From the NCBI GenBank assembly GCA_049509915.1, contig JBEKZL010000373.1, positions 1-5,884 on the forward strand: a stretch of 5,884 nt of DNA. The letters run 5' to 3'. Shown here piece by piece: positions 1 to 5,851 of this stretch. The notes under the pieces were generated by a model, which was not told where the DNA came from, did not search any database, and worked only from the letters and a program-made list of their open reading frames with translations. A program made the translations under genes and the position numbers. The DNA is from JBEKYD01 sp049509915 (GTDB taxonomy: Bacteria > Acidobacteriota > Terriglobia > Bryobacterales > Bryobacteraceae). Every line of letters starts with the position of its first letter. Position 1 is the first letter of the stretch.

Positions 1-3000
1 GGCAACGCTACCGAAACCGTTGAGGTGACCGCCACGGCGGCGGTGCTGCAAACCGATTCCTCCGCGGTGCAGAGCGAGATCGGTGGCACCCAGGTGAATA
101 TGCAGGAACTGAACGGCCGCAATCCAATTTACGAAGCCCAGCTCCTGCCTGGCTTGCGCAGCGGTTCCACCATGGGCGATTTCAATTTCGCGGTGGGCGC
201 TGGCGTCCCGTTTAACGTGAACGGCGCGCGGCCGCAGGACACTCTTGTCACCTTCGATGGCGCGGATGCCGTTCGTACGCGCGCCAACGGAGCGGTGATT
301 GGCGTCGCCAATACGGATGCCGTCGAAGAAATCCAGGTCATGACCGCCGATTACGCGCCCGAATACGGACGTTCCTCGGGCGGCCAGATTCGTATCGTCT
401 CCAAGGCCGGTACCCGCGATTTTCACGGCGGCCTTTACGAGTACCTCCGCAACTCCGACATGAACGCCAATACGTGGTCGCGGCAGCAGAGCGTCGTCAC
501 CGCCTCCGCCCAGCCTGTCCGCTACAACAATTTCGGCGGCACCATCGGCGGACCCATGTGGGTTCCCGGCATGAACGAGAAGTTTCGCGAAAAGCTGTTC
601 TTCTTCGTAGCCGAAGACTGGATCCGCTATCGATATGGCGACTACACCACGGAGGCCGTCCCCACAAACCTCATGCGCCAGGGGAATTTCAGCGAACTGC
701 TGTCTCCCAATCCCTGGTATTCCGGAAGTCATGTCATCTACCAGCCCTCCAGTTGCCCGGTGTCCGGGGCCTCGACCTGCATTCCCTTCCCGGGCAACAT
801 CATTCCAGCCAGCCAGTTGAGCTACAACGGCAACGCGATTATCAACGCGTACCCGCAGGCCACGCCGGGGTTCCAGATCGGCACCTCCAATTACATCGCC
901 CAGGCCACCCACCCCATTAACCAGCGTAAAGGCACCGTCGACATCGACATTCTTCTCAATTCCAACGAGAAGCTCATCGGCCGCCGCACCGACGCTTCCT
1001 ATTTCGAATACCAGCCCTTCGATCAAGGCTCGGGCCTTACCGGCAAGTATTTCAACCGTCCCAACCAGACCAACGTCATCGCTCTCACCTCCACCATCAC
1101 TCCGACCCTGATGAACGAGGCGCGCCTCACCTTGAGCATCGATGACGTCTACATTCCCGTGAACACCTCGCTGCTGGGCTTCAACACAAATGAACTACCC
1201 ATCCCCATCAACTTCCCTTACCTCATGCCCAACGGCAAGGATATTCAACATAAAATTCCCACCGTCGCGGTGCCGAATTTTTATGGGTTAGCCGGCGGCC
1301 CTTACCCGTCGCATTCCTCCGGCACCATCTGGACCGGCTCGGATACAGTGACTAAGGTGGCGGGCAATCACACCATCAAGGCAGGCATCGCATTCGAGTA
1401 CTCCGGCGAGAACGACGGCGACGAGATCAACGTGAGCACCGTTCCCGGCGGCGCCAGCAATCAGAATGGCAATTTCACCTTCACCGACGCCCGCACCGGT
1501 CTGGGCGCTACCTCCGGCATAGGGATGGCGAACCTAGCCCTGGGCTTGGCCGACAGCTACACCGAAATCGGCCCGCGCTCCCTGGTGATCTGGCGCTCCT
1601 GGATGTGGGAAGGTTTCGTGCAGGACTCCTGGAAGGTCAACTCCAAGCTGCACCTGGAATATGGCGTGCGCTGGACCAATATCGCCGGTAACCACGCGCT
1701 GTGGGGCAATAACGATTACTTCGACGGCAACGTGTACAATCCGGCCACGGCTGTTCAGGTTTCTCCTAGTACCGGGAACGTCATCCTCGGTACCGGAAAC
1801 CCCTATGACGGCATGGTCATCCCTGGCTATGGTTCATTCCCCAGTGCTGGCGGACGCATTGCAGCGTTCACTTCCAACCAGTGCGACGGCGCATCTTGCA
1901 GCAGCATGCTCGATCCCAACCTTGGCAAGAACTACATTGCAAACACCAACACCTTCCAGCCCCGGTTGGGCGTTGCCTATCAGCTCACTCCAAGCACTGT
2001 ATTCCGCGGCGGAATCGGCAGTTTCACCACCAAGATGGGCTTGCTCGACAACATCTTCCCAGGCGGCAATTCGCCCTTCCAGCCGTTCGTTACGGTCAAC
2101 AACGTTTCGGTGGACAACCCGGGCGCCGCTTTGACCAGCGGAACCGCTGCGGCTCTGACCATTACTACTCTGAACCCCCACCTGAAACCCCCGCTGGCGT
2201 GGAACTGGAATCTTACCGCCCAACGCCAACTCCCGCTGCATAGTGTGCTGACGGTTGCCTACGTAGGCCACCGCGGCAATCATGCCTGGCAAGTGTACGA
2301 CATCAATGAGCCTACCGTGGGCGCTTTGCTGGCCAACCCCGGCGTGAATGTCAACGCTCTCCGCCCGTACAAGGGGTACGCAGAAATTCAGGAAGAGGAG
2401 AGCGTGGTCAATTCCATGTACAAAGGCCTGCAAATCCAATGGGAACGGCGATTCACCAGCGGCTCTGCCTTCAGCTTTTCCTACACCCTTTCGAAGAGCA
2501 TGGATAACGGGTCGAACTACCGCGACATCGTGGCCGACACCTATAACACTAGCAACATGTGGGGCCCCTCCGAGTACGATGAGCGCCACATTGTCCTGAT
2601 TAACTACATTTACGCCCTGCCGTTCCTAAAGAACAACAAACAGCTCACCGGCAAGATGCTGGGCGGGTGGTCACTCGCCGGCACGGCGCAATTCCAGACC
2701 GGCACTCCCTGCGGTATCGGTACCAACAACGATTTCGCCGGCGTCGGCGAATACGGTAGTTTGGGGTGCGGCAGCGAAGGCCAGTTCTGGGCGCTGAACG
2801 GATCCCCCACAATCAACACCGGAGCGTTCGCCGGCCCTGTCACCAATTCCAGTTCGCCGAAGTATTTCACCGCAAACGTTTCCCAGCCTGCAGCCGGAAC
2901 TTTCGTTCTGACCCCTGGGGTTCGCGACTCCGTCTACGGCCCGGGCTTCCAGGACTGGAACCTGTCGCTGTTCAAGACCTTCCCCATCAACGAGCGGAGC

Positions 3001-3153
3001 GGCTTCCAGTTCCGCGCCGAGTCGTATGACTTCCCCAACCATCCGAACCTGAGCGGGCCGAACTTCACTCCCACGTCCAGCCAGTTCGGCATGATTACCA
3101 GCAAGACTGGCTTGAACCGCGCGATGCAGCTCTCGCTGCGGTTTTACTTCTAA
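1..3153 (+). CDS. TonB-dependent receptor / Oar-like outer-membrane beta-barrel protein, 5' partial
   Basis: The frame is open from base 1 to the TAA at 3151-3153, giving 1050 visible residues; the true start is upstream of the window. A GTG at base 25 is in frame, but it falls inside a conserved run (TVEVTATAAVLQTDSSAV) that in Acidobacteriota receptors normally follows an N-terminal carboxypeptidase-regulatory-like domain, so I do not take it as the start. Numbering from base 1, residues 1-150 resemble the plug region: NGARP (74-78), DAVEEIQV (106-113), EYGRSSGGQ followed by IVSKAGT (121-138) and HGGLYEYLRN (142-151). The rest alternates aromatic and polar stretches as expected for a large barrel. 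The end is typical of this family: FRAESYDF, then NHPN (1013-1016), and a final aromatic residue in LSLRFYF, as outer-membrane barrels usually have. The likely role is outer-membrane uptake or binding of a large substrate such as a glycan or peptide; the substrate cannot be read from sequence. No frameshift is seen. Confidence 0.92.
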   Translation, partial: GNATETVEVTATAAVLQTDSSAVQSEIGGTQVNMQELNGRNPIYEAQLLPGLRSGSTMGDFNFAVGAGVPFNVNGARPQDTLVTFDGADAVRTRANGAVIGVANTDAVEEIQVMTADYAPEYGRSSGGQIRIVSKAGTRDFHGGLYEYLRNSDMNANTWSRQQSVVTASAQPVRYNNFGGTIGGPMWVPGMNEKFREKLFFFVAEDWIRYRYGDYTTEAVPTNLMRQGNFSELLSPNPWYSGSHVIYQPSSCPVSGASTCIPFPGNIIPASQLSYNGNAIINAYPQATPGFQIGTSNYIAQATHPINQRKGTVDIDILLNSNEKLIGRRTDASYFEYQPFDQGSGLTGKYFNRPNQTNVIALTSTITPTLMNEARLTLSIDDVYIPVNTSLLGFNTNELPIPINFPYLMPNGKDIQHKIPTVAVPNFYGLAGGPYPSHSSGTIWTGSDTVTKVAGNHTIKAGIAFEYSGENDGDEINVSTVPGGASNQNGNFTFTDARTGLGATSGIGMANLALGLADSYTEIGPRSLVIWRSWMWEGFVQDSWKVNSKLHLEYGVRWTNIAGNHALWGNNDYFDGNVYNPATAVQVSPSTGNVILGTGNPYDGMVIPGYGSFPSAGGRIAAFTSNQCDGASCSSMLDPNLGKNYIANTNTFQPRLGVAYQLTPSTVFRGGIGSFTTKMGLLDNIFPGGNSPFQPFVTVNNVSVDNPGAALTSGTAAALTITTLNPHLKPPLAWNWNLTAQRQLPLHSVLTVAYVGHRGNHAWQVYDINEPTVGALLANPGVNVNALRPYKGYAEIQEEESVVNSMYKGLQIQWERRFTSGSAFSFSYTLSKSMDNGSNYRDIVADTYNTSNMWGPSEYDERHIVLINYIYALPFLKNNKQLTGKMLGGWSLAGTAQFQTGTPCGIGTNNDFAGVGEYGSLGCGSEGQFWALNGSPTINTGAFAGPVTNSSSPKYFTANVSQPAAGTFVLTPGVRDSVYGPGFQDWNLSLFKTFPINERSGFQFRAESYDFPNHPNLSGPNFTPTSSQFGMITSKTGLNRAMQLSLRFYF

Positions 3154-3167
3154 GGAAAGCAGTTTCC
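3154..3167 (+). other. Small hairpin directly after the receptor stop codon
   Basis: GGAAA and TTTCC form a perfect 5-bp stem around a GCAG loop, starting at the first base after the TAA. It is too weak to be a terminator by itself but lies 7 bases before the stronger terminator hairpin and may stabilise the 3' end of the mRNA. A chance hairpin of this size is quite possible. Confidence 0.3.
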
Positions 3168-3174
3168 AATTCAG

Positions 3175-3211
3175 CCGGCGGCCATCCTTCTAGGAGGATG
3201 CCGCCGGTTTT
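3175..3211 (+). terminator. Rho-independent terminator of the receptor gene
   Basis: CCGGCGGC (3175-3182) pairs with GCCGCCGG (3200-3207). After a one-base bulge (C3183), ATCCT (3184-3188) pairs with AGGAT (3195-3199), leaving a six-base loop. TTTT follows at 3208-3211. The 13-bp, mostly GC stem plus short T-run fits an intrinsic terminator reading rightward, 21 bases after the receptor stop. In the leftward direction there is no T-run after the hairpin, so it is probably not an efficient terminator for the convergent regulator gene, whose TAG stop (3190-3192) lies in the loop. Confidence 0.75.
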
Positions 3212-3606
3212 GCCATTTCTGCCGGTTCGATTTCCCGGCGGCGCAGGGTGAATTCGCCAGCGTGCTCCTCCGCCCAGCGGCCCAGCGCCAGAATCGGCGT
3301 CTCCAGGGAAAGCCCAAGCGGGGTCAGCGAATACTCCACCCGCAGCGGCACCTCGGCGTAGGCTTTGCGGCTGACTACGCCGATTTCCTCGAAGCGTTTG
3401 AGCGTCAGAGAAAGCTCCCGCTGGGTCACCCTCCCGATCGCCTTCCGTAGAACTCCAAAGCGCAGCGGCCCCGGCGCCCGTAACAGTTGATACAGCACCG
3501 GCATCGCCCACTTGGACGCCAGCAGGCCGATGAGCTTGGTCATCGGACAGTCTCCGGACAGGTCACTCTCGCACTTGGTATCTAATTCCATACCAACTTT
3601 GTTCAT
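3190..3606 (-). CDS. HxlR-family winged-helix transcriptional regulator
   Basis: The 138-residue protein is full length for an HxlR-type (YodB/HypR/QorR-like) DNA-binding regulator. Visible family marks are: Cys-Pro at 20-21 just before the first helix; KW at 32-33 followed by the hydrophobic PVLYQLL; RF at 49-50; the recognition-helix region VTQRELSLTLKRFEEIGVV (60-78); the wing with YAEVP then RVEYSLTPLG (83-98); and W111 in the C-terminal dimerisation helix. Two cysteines, C12 and C20, are present; C20 aligns with the thiol used for redox or electrophile sensing in YodB-type members, so a similar role is possible but inferred. The start at 3606 has AGGG 3 bases upstream, an unusually tight spacing; the in-frame ATG at 3591 has no better ribosome site. 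The gene diverges from the YceI-family gene across 48 bases and probably regulates it and itself. Its C-terminal tail past about residue 117 is charged and unconserved in appearance. Confidence 0.93.
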   Translation of the reverse strand: MNKVGMELDTKCESDLSGDCPMTKLIGLLASKWAMPVLYQLLRAPGPLRFGVLRKAIGRVTQRELSLTLKRFEEIGVVSRKAYAEVPLRVEYSLTPLGLSLETPILALGRWAEEHAGEFTLRRREIEPAEMAKPAASS

Positions 3607-3609
3607 AAT

Positions 3610-3613
3610 CCCT
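3610..3613 (-). promoter_or_regulatory. Weak, closely spaced Shine-Dalgarno for the HxlR-family gene
   Basis: On the minus strand AGGG is followed by ATT and then the ATG at 3606-3604. The motif supports this start over the downstream ATG at 3591, but a 3-base spacer is shorter than the usual 5-9, so translation may be weak. Confidence 0.45.
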
Positions 3614-3631
3614 ACTTGTCACGACACTGCT

Positions 3632-3637
3632 AGTATC
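3632..3637 (-). promoter_or_regulatory. Candidate -10 element for the HxlR-family gene
   Basis: On the minus strand the hexamer reads GATACT, 5 of 6 matches to TATAAT-type promoters at the key positions apart from the first and fifth. Transcription would start near 3625, giving a leader of about 19 bases containing the AGGG. No good -35 hexamer is seen at the right distance (CGGCAT), as is common in promoters that use an activator or an alternative sigma factor. Confidence 0.35.
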
Positions 3638-3642
3638 ATTAA

Positions 3643-3648
3643 TATACT
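3643..3648 (+). promoter_or_regulatory. Candidate -10 element for the YceI-family gene (leaderless start)
   Basis: TATACT ends 6 bases before the ATG at 3655, which places the expected transcription start on or within a base or two of the A of the start codon. A perfect TATAAT (3648-3653) lies even closer, but its start point would fall inside the gene. A TTGTCA resembling a -35 box is at 3616-3621, but the 21-base spacing to TATACT is too long for a standard promoter. Confidence 0.4.
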
Positions 3649-3654
3649 ATAATT

Positions 3655-4200
3655 ATGCCGACCAACAAATGGACATTTGATACCGTACATTCGAGCCTCG
3701 CGTTTTCCGTTCGCCATCTCATGATTTCCAAAGTCAAGGGCCGCTTTGACAAGTGGTCCGGGACCCTGGAACTGGACGATGCCGATCCCACCGCCTCAAG
3801 AATCTCCATCCGAATCGAGGCCGCCAGCGTCAATACCCAGGAACAGCAGCGCGACGACCACCTGCGCTCGGTCGACTTTTTCGATGCCGGCAACTATCCC
3901 GAAATCTCTTTCGACAGCACCGGCGTGAAAAAGCTTAGCGAGCAGAATTACATCGTCACCGGCAATTTGGGCATTCGCGGCGTGAGCAGGGAAGTCCAGG
4001 TCGAAGTGGAAGTTCTGGGGCGCGCCCGGGATCCATGGGGCGGAGTTCGCGCCGGCTTCTCAGCCACTACGTCCATCGACCGGAAAGACTTCGGGCTTGT
4101 GTTCAACGTTCCCCTGGATGGCGGCGGCGTGCTGGTGGGCGAAAAGGTCGAAATCGTCGCGGAGTTGGAAGTAGTCCAGGCCGTCGCCATCGGCGCTTGA
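3655..4200 (+). CDS. yceI: YceI-family lipocalin-like protein, cytoplasmic form
   Basis: The 181 residues cover the whole YceI domain, a lipocalin-like barrel that in characterised members binds polyisoprenoid-type lipids. Family motifs in order: WTFDTVHSSLAFSVRHLMIS (6-25) with the usual His-Ser pair and KVKGRF after it; RDDHLRSVDFFDAGNYP (66-82) with EISF; GNLGIRGVSREV (103-114); RKDFGL (143-148); and GGGVLVGEKVEI (156-167). There is no signal peptide, unlike E. coli YceI, so this copy should stay in the cytoplasm; the symbol is given at family level only. The start is fixed by the domain, which begins within a few residues of Met1, yet the 20 bases upstream are AT-only apart from two C's and contain no Shine-Dalgarno sequence. 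The gene is transcribed away from the HxlR-family regulator and is probably controlled by it. The ligand cannot be deduced; stress or quinone/isoprenoid handling is a reasonable inference. Confidence 0.95.
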   Translation: MPTNKWTFDTVHSSLAFSVRHLMISKVKGRFDKWSGTLELDDADPTASRISIRIEAASVNTQEQQRDDHLRSVDFFDAGNYPEISFDSTGVKKLSEQNYIVTGNLGIRGVSREVQVEVEVLGRARDPWGGVRAGFSATTSIDRKDFGLVFNVPLDGGGVLVGEKVEIVAELEVVQAVAIGA

Positions 4201-4212
4201 ACTCGCCCCATC

Positions 4213-4237
4213 CCAGGCCGAGACGGATTTCGGCCGG
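4213..4237 (+). other. Hairpin between the YceI-family and VWA genes
   Basis: GGCCGA (4216-4221) pairs perfectly with TCGGCC (4230-4235) around an 8-base loop, and CC (4213-4214) can pair with GG (4236-4237) past a bulged A. It begins 13 bases after the YceI-family stop. No T-run follows, so it is at best a poor intrinsic terminator; it may act as an mRNA 3' end or attenuate read-through into the next gene. I found no convincing promoter in the remaining 57 bases before the VWA start, so co-transcription of the two genes remains possible. Confidence 0.4.
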
Positions 4238-4294
4238 TAGTAACCCTCAGTCACGGCCGCGCATCTACACCATAGCAACTCGTCGAGTCCAACT

Positions 4295-5608
4295 ATGCGT
4301 ATCGAGATGTCGCGGCGTCGAATACTGGAATCGCTGGCGGCGGCCGCTTCCCTCCGCGCCCTGTACGGGCAGCAGGGTCAGCCGCCCCAGCAGAATCCGC
4401 CCCCCCCGGACAGTCAGCAGCCGCAACTGACAGGGCCGGCTCCGAACCCTTCCGGCCAACAGGCGGAAGGTTCCACTTTTTCCACCGAGATCAAGGTGGT
4501 CAATGTATTCGCCACCGTCCGCAAAGGCAAGGATGGCCCTATCGTCCATAACTTGACCAAGGACGATTTTGTGCTGGACGAAGATGGCCGCCCGGAAACC
4601 ATCACCTATTTTTCCCAGGAGAGCAACCTTCCGCTCACTCTGGGACTGCTGGTGGACACCAGCGGCAGCCAGCGCCGCGTGCTGAACGACGAACGCACCG
4701 CCAGCCTGAAATTCTTCGATCAGATTCTGCGCGAAGATCGCGATCTGGCGTTCCTGATTCACTTCGATTTTCAGGTGGAGCTGCTCCAGGATCTGACCAA
4801 TTCGAAGCAGAAACTGGAAGACGGATTGAACGCGCTGAGAATCGGTGACAACCAACAACAGCAGCAGCAACAGGGTGGTAATTATCCCAACGGTGGAAAC
4901 TACCCCAACGGCGGCAATTACCCCAACGGTGGGAACTATCCGAACGGTGGGAACTATCCCAATGGCGGGAATTATCCCAACGGTGGGAACTACCCCAACG
5001 GTGGTAATTATCCCAATGGCGGCGGCTATCCGCAGCGGCGCATGATTCGCGGAGGCACCGATCTCTACGACGCGATATACCTGGCTTCGAACGAGCTCTT
5101 GAAGAAGCAGAAGGGGCGCAAAGCCCTGGTGCTGCTCACCGATGGCGTGGACACCGGTTCCAAGGAGACCATTTACCAGGCGATCGAGAGCGCGCAACGC
5201 TCCGATACACTTATCTATAGCGTACTTTTCTCGGACTCCGGCGCTTACAACAACGGCCCCATGTACCCGCCCATGGGACGCCGCCGCATGGGTTATCCCG
5301 GCGGCGGTTATCCCGGCGGCGGTTACCCGGGAGGCGGTTACCCGGGAGGCGGCTATCCCGACAACCGTCCCGACGGCAAGAAGATCCTGCAACAGATGTC
5401 TCGCGAGACCGGCGGCGGCTTCTTCGAAGTCGGCCACTCACACCCCATCGACAAAGTGTTCGCCGCTATCGAGGAAGATCTGCGCAATCAATACAGCATC
5501 GGATATACTTCCGACCAGCCTCCTAACGGCGCCTACCGTCACATCCACCTGACGGCCAAGAAGAAGGACTATATCGTTCGGGCCCGCGAAGGCTACTACG
5601 CCGGCTAG
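4295..5608 (+). CDS. Secreted VWFA-related Acidobacterial-domain protein with two Gly/Tyr/Pro repeat insertions
   Basis: This 437-residue protein matches the TIGR03436 pattern. The N-terminus has SRRRILE (6-12), a twin-arginine-like motif, then a short Ala/Leu stretch ending near ALYGQQ, so Tat export is likely though the hydrophobic part is weak. Residues 25-58 are a Pro/Gln-rich linker. Residues 65-106 form the usual N-terminal strand module (VVNVFATV ... LTKDDFVLDEDGRPETI). The VWA fold follows with the metal-site motif intact in appearance: DTSGS (121-125), T255 in GGTDLYDA and D283 in LLTDGVD. The C-terminal IEEDLRNQYSIGY and VRAREGYY are family hallmarks. Two tandem repeats interrupt the fold: (GGNYPN)x8 at 194-241, preceded by seven Gln, and (GYPGG)x4 at 333-352. 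The ATG at 4295 has GAG 7 bases upstream; the ATG at 4307 would begin right at the Tat motif and is an alternative start. Likely role: secreted or surface protein-protein contact, possibly adhesion; partner unknown. Confidence 0.92.
   Translation: MRIEMSRRRILESLAAAASLRALYGQQGQPPQQNPPPPDSQQPQLTGPAPNPSGQQAEGSTFSTEIKVVNVFATVRKGKDGPIVHNLTKDDFVLDEDGRPETITYFSQESNLPLTLGLLVDTSGSQRRVLNDERTASLKFFDQILREDRDLAFLIHFDFQVELLQDLTNSKQKLEDGLNALRIGDNQQQQQQQGGNYPNGGNYPNGGNYPNGGNYPNGGNYPNGGNYPNGGNYPNGGNYPNGGGYPQRRMIRGGTDLYDAIYLASNELLKKQKGRKALVLLTDGVDTGSKETIYQAIESAQRSDTLIYSVLFSDSGAYNNGPMYPPMGRRRMGYPGGGYPGGGYPGGGYPGGGYPDNRPDGKKILQQMSRETGGGFFEVGHSHPIDKVFAAIEEDLRNQYSIGYTSDQPPNGAYRHIHLTAKKKDYIVRAREGYYAG
4853..4873 (+). 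repeat. CAR (Gln) tract of seven codons
   Basis: Seven consecutive CAA/CAG codons encode residues 187-193, immediately before the GGNYPN repeat. The mixed codons (CAA CAA CAG CAG CAG CAA CAG) make replication slippage less likely than in a pure tract. The Gln run forms a flexible lead-in from the second VWA helix to the repeat loop. Confidence 0.85.
4874..5017 (+). repeat. In-frame tandem repeat, eight 18-base units encoding GGNYPN
   Basis: Eight contiguous 18-base units encode identical GGNYPN hexapeptides (residues 194-241), followed by a degenerate GGGYP. Every difference between units is at a third codon position and synonymous: the second Gly uses GGT, GGA, GGC and GGG; Asn, Tyr and the first Gly alternate C and T; Pro is CCC except one CCG. 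The units have therefore diverged in DNA while the peptide has been kept. Confidence 0.97.
5291..5350 (+). repeat. In-frame tandem repeat, four 15-base units encoding GYPGG
   Basis: Four contiguous 15-base units encode GYPGG (residues 333-352) and a partial fifth unit continues as GYP before DNRPD. Units 1 and 2 are identical in DNA, and units 3 and 4 are identical to each other but differ from the first pair (TAC/CCG/GGA against TAT/CCC/GGC), which suggests a recent pairwise duplication. Period and peptide differ from the upstream repeat, so this is a separate expansion. Confidence 0.95.
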
Positions 5609-5612
5609 CCTG

Positions 5613-5697
5613 GGTGGGACAGACAGTCGCTTTTCGTGATCAGCCTTCTCCAGGCGACGATAGCCTGATACGGGGAGAAACAACGGTCTGTCCGACC
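5613..5697 (+). other. Long-range imperfect inverted repeat with internal hairpin, possible structured RNA or terminator region
   Basis: GGTGGGACAGAC (5613-5624) is complementary to GTCTGTCCGACC (5686-5697) at 11 of 12 positions, separated by 61 bases. Inside, CAGGC (5651-5655) pairs with GCCTG (5663-5667), or alternatively ATCAG (5639-5643) with CTGAT (5665-5669). Together they could fold as a closed stem with an inner hairpin. The location, 5 bases after the VWA stop, suits a 3' untranslated structure; a separate small RNA is possible. No named RNA family is recognised. Confidence 0.35.
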
Positions 5698-5836
5698 TGG
5701 TTACCCGCGCCGGTCCCCGGCCGTCGCTATTAATTAGACCGAAGTTCCCGCTCTCGATGAGTTGGAAGTAGCTGATTATTTGGGGAATAGAGCGGATTGT
5801 GACTGTGGCCTACTGGGTACACTATGCTCGGCAGGT

Positions 5837-5851
5837 GACCTTCAGAAGGTC
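5837..5851. repeat. Perfect 15-base palindrome with one central base
   Basis: GACCTTC and GAAGGTC flank a single A at 5844. It could be a protein-binding dyad or an RNA stem with a three-base loop. It lies within frames that are open to the window edge on both strands, so it may instead be a coincidence of coding sequence (for example Asp-Leu-Leu-Lys-Val codons on the minus strand). Confidence 0.5.

Larger units (their letters stand above)
3631..3649. promoter_or_regulatory. Candidate operator: 19-base inverted repeat in the divergent promoter
   Basis: TAGTAT (3631-3636) and ATACTA (3644-3649) are perfect inverted repeats separated by 7 bases in a very AT-rich stretch, central in the 48-base gap between the divergent regulator and YceI-family genes. 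Size and dyad symmetry suit a dimeric HxlR-type repressor. Each arm overlaps a possible -10 hexamer of one of the two genes, so one bound dimer could block both. Caution: two back-to-back -10 elements on opposite strands produce such symmetry by themselves, so the operator role is inferred. Confidence 0.5.

Noticed and set aside
25..27. GTG as start codon of the receptor gene
   Set aside because: The frame continues upstream to base 1 with family-like residues (TETVEVTA), and the segment is internal in related receptors.
1834..2589. Minus-strand open frame of 251 codons inside the receptor gene
   Set aside because: It lies wholly inside a well-supported receptor frame, shows no recognisable domain and has the Ala/Val/Gly bias usual for antisense frames in GC-rich genes.
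3095..3511. Minus-strand open frame overlapping both the receptor end and the HxlR gene in another frame
   Set aside because: The HxlR frame explains the same bases with clear family motifs; this frame gives only low-complexity Gly/Ala/Arg sequence.
4853..5030. CRISPR-like array suggested by regularly repeated 18-base units
   Set aside because: The units are contiguous with no spacers, remain in frame and vary only at third codon positions, so they are a protein-coding tandem repeat.
4265..5437. Long minus-strand open frame (390 codons) opposite the VWA gene, with a Val/Ile/Thr-rich repeat
   Set aside because: Its repeat is the reverse reading of the GGNYPN array, its composition is unnatural, and the plus-strand frame has a complete recognisable family architecture. 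It is a shadow frame kept open by high GC and the repeat.
5619..5690. Resemblance of the ACAGACAGTCGC stretch to the 5' end of RNase P RNA
   Set aside because: The strongly conserved GAGGAAAGTCC-type core that should follow is absent, as are the later conserved segments, so the similarity is taken as chance.
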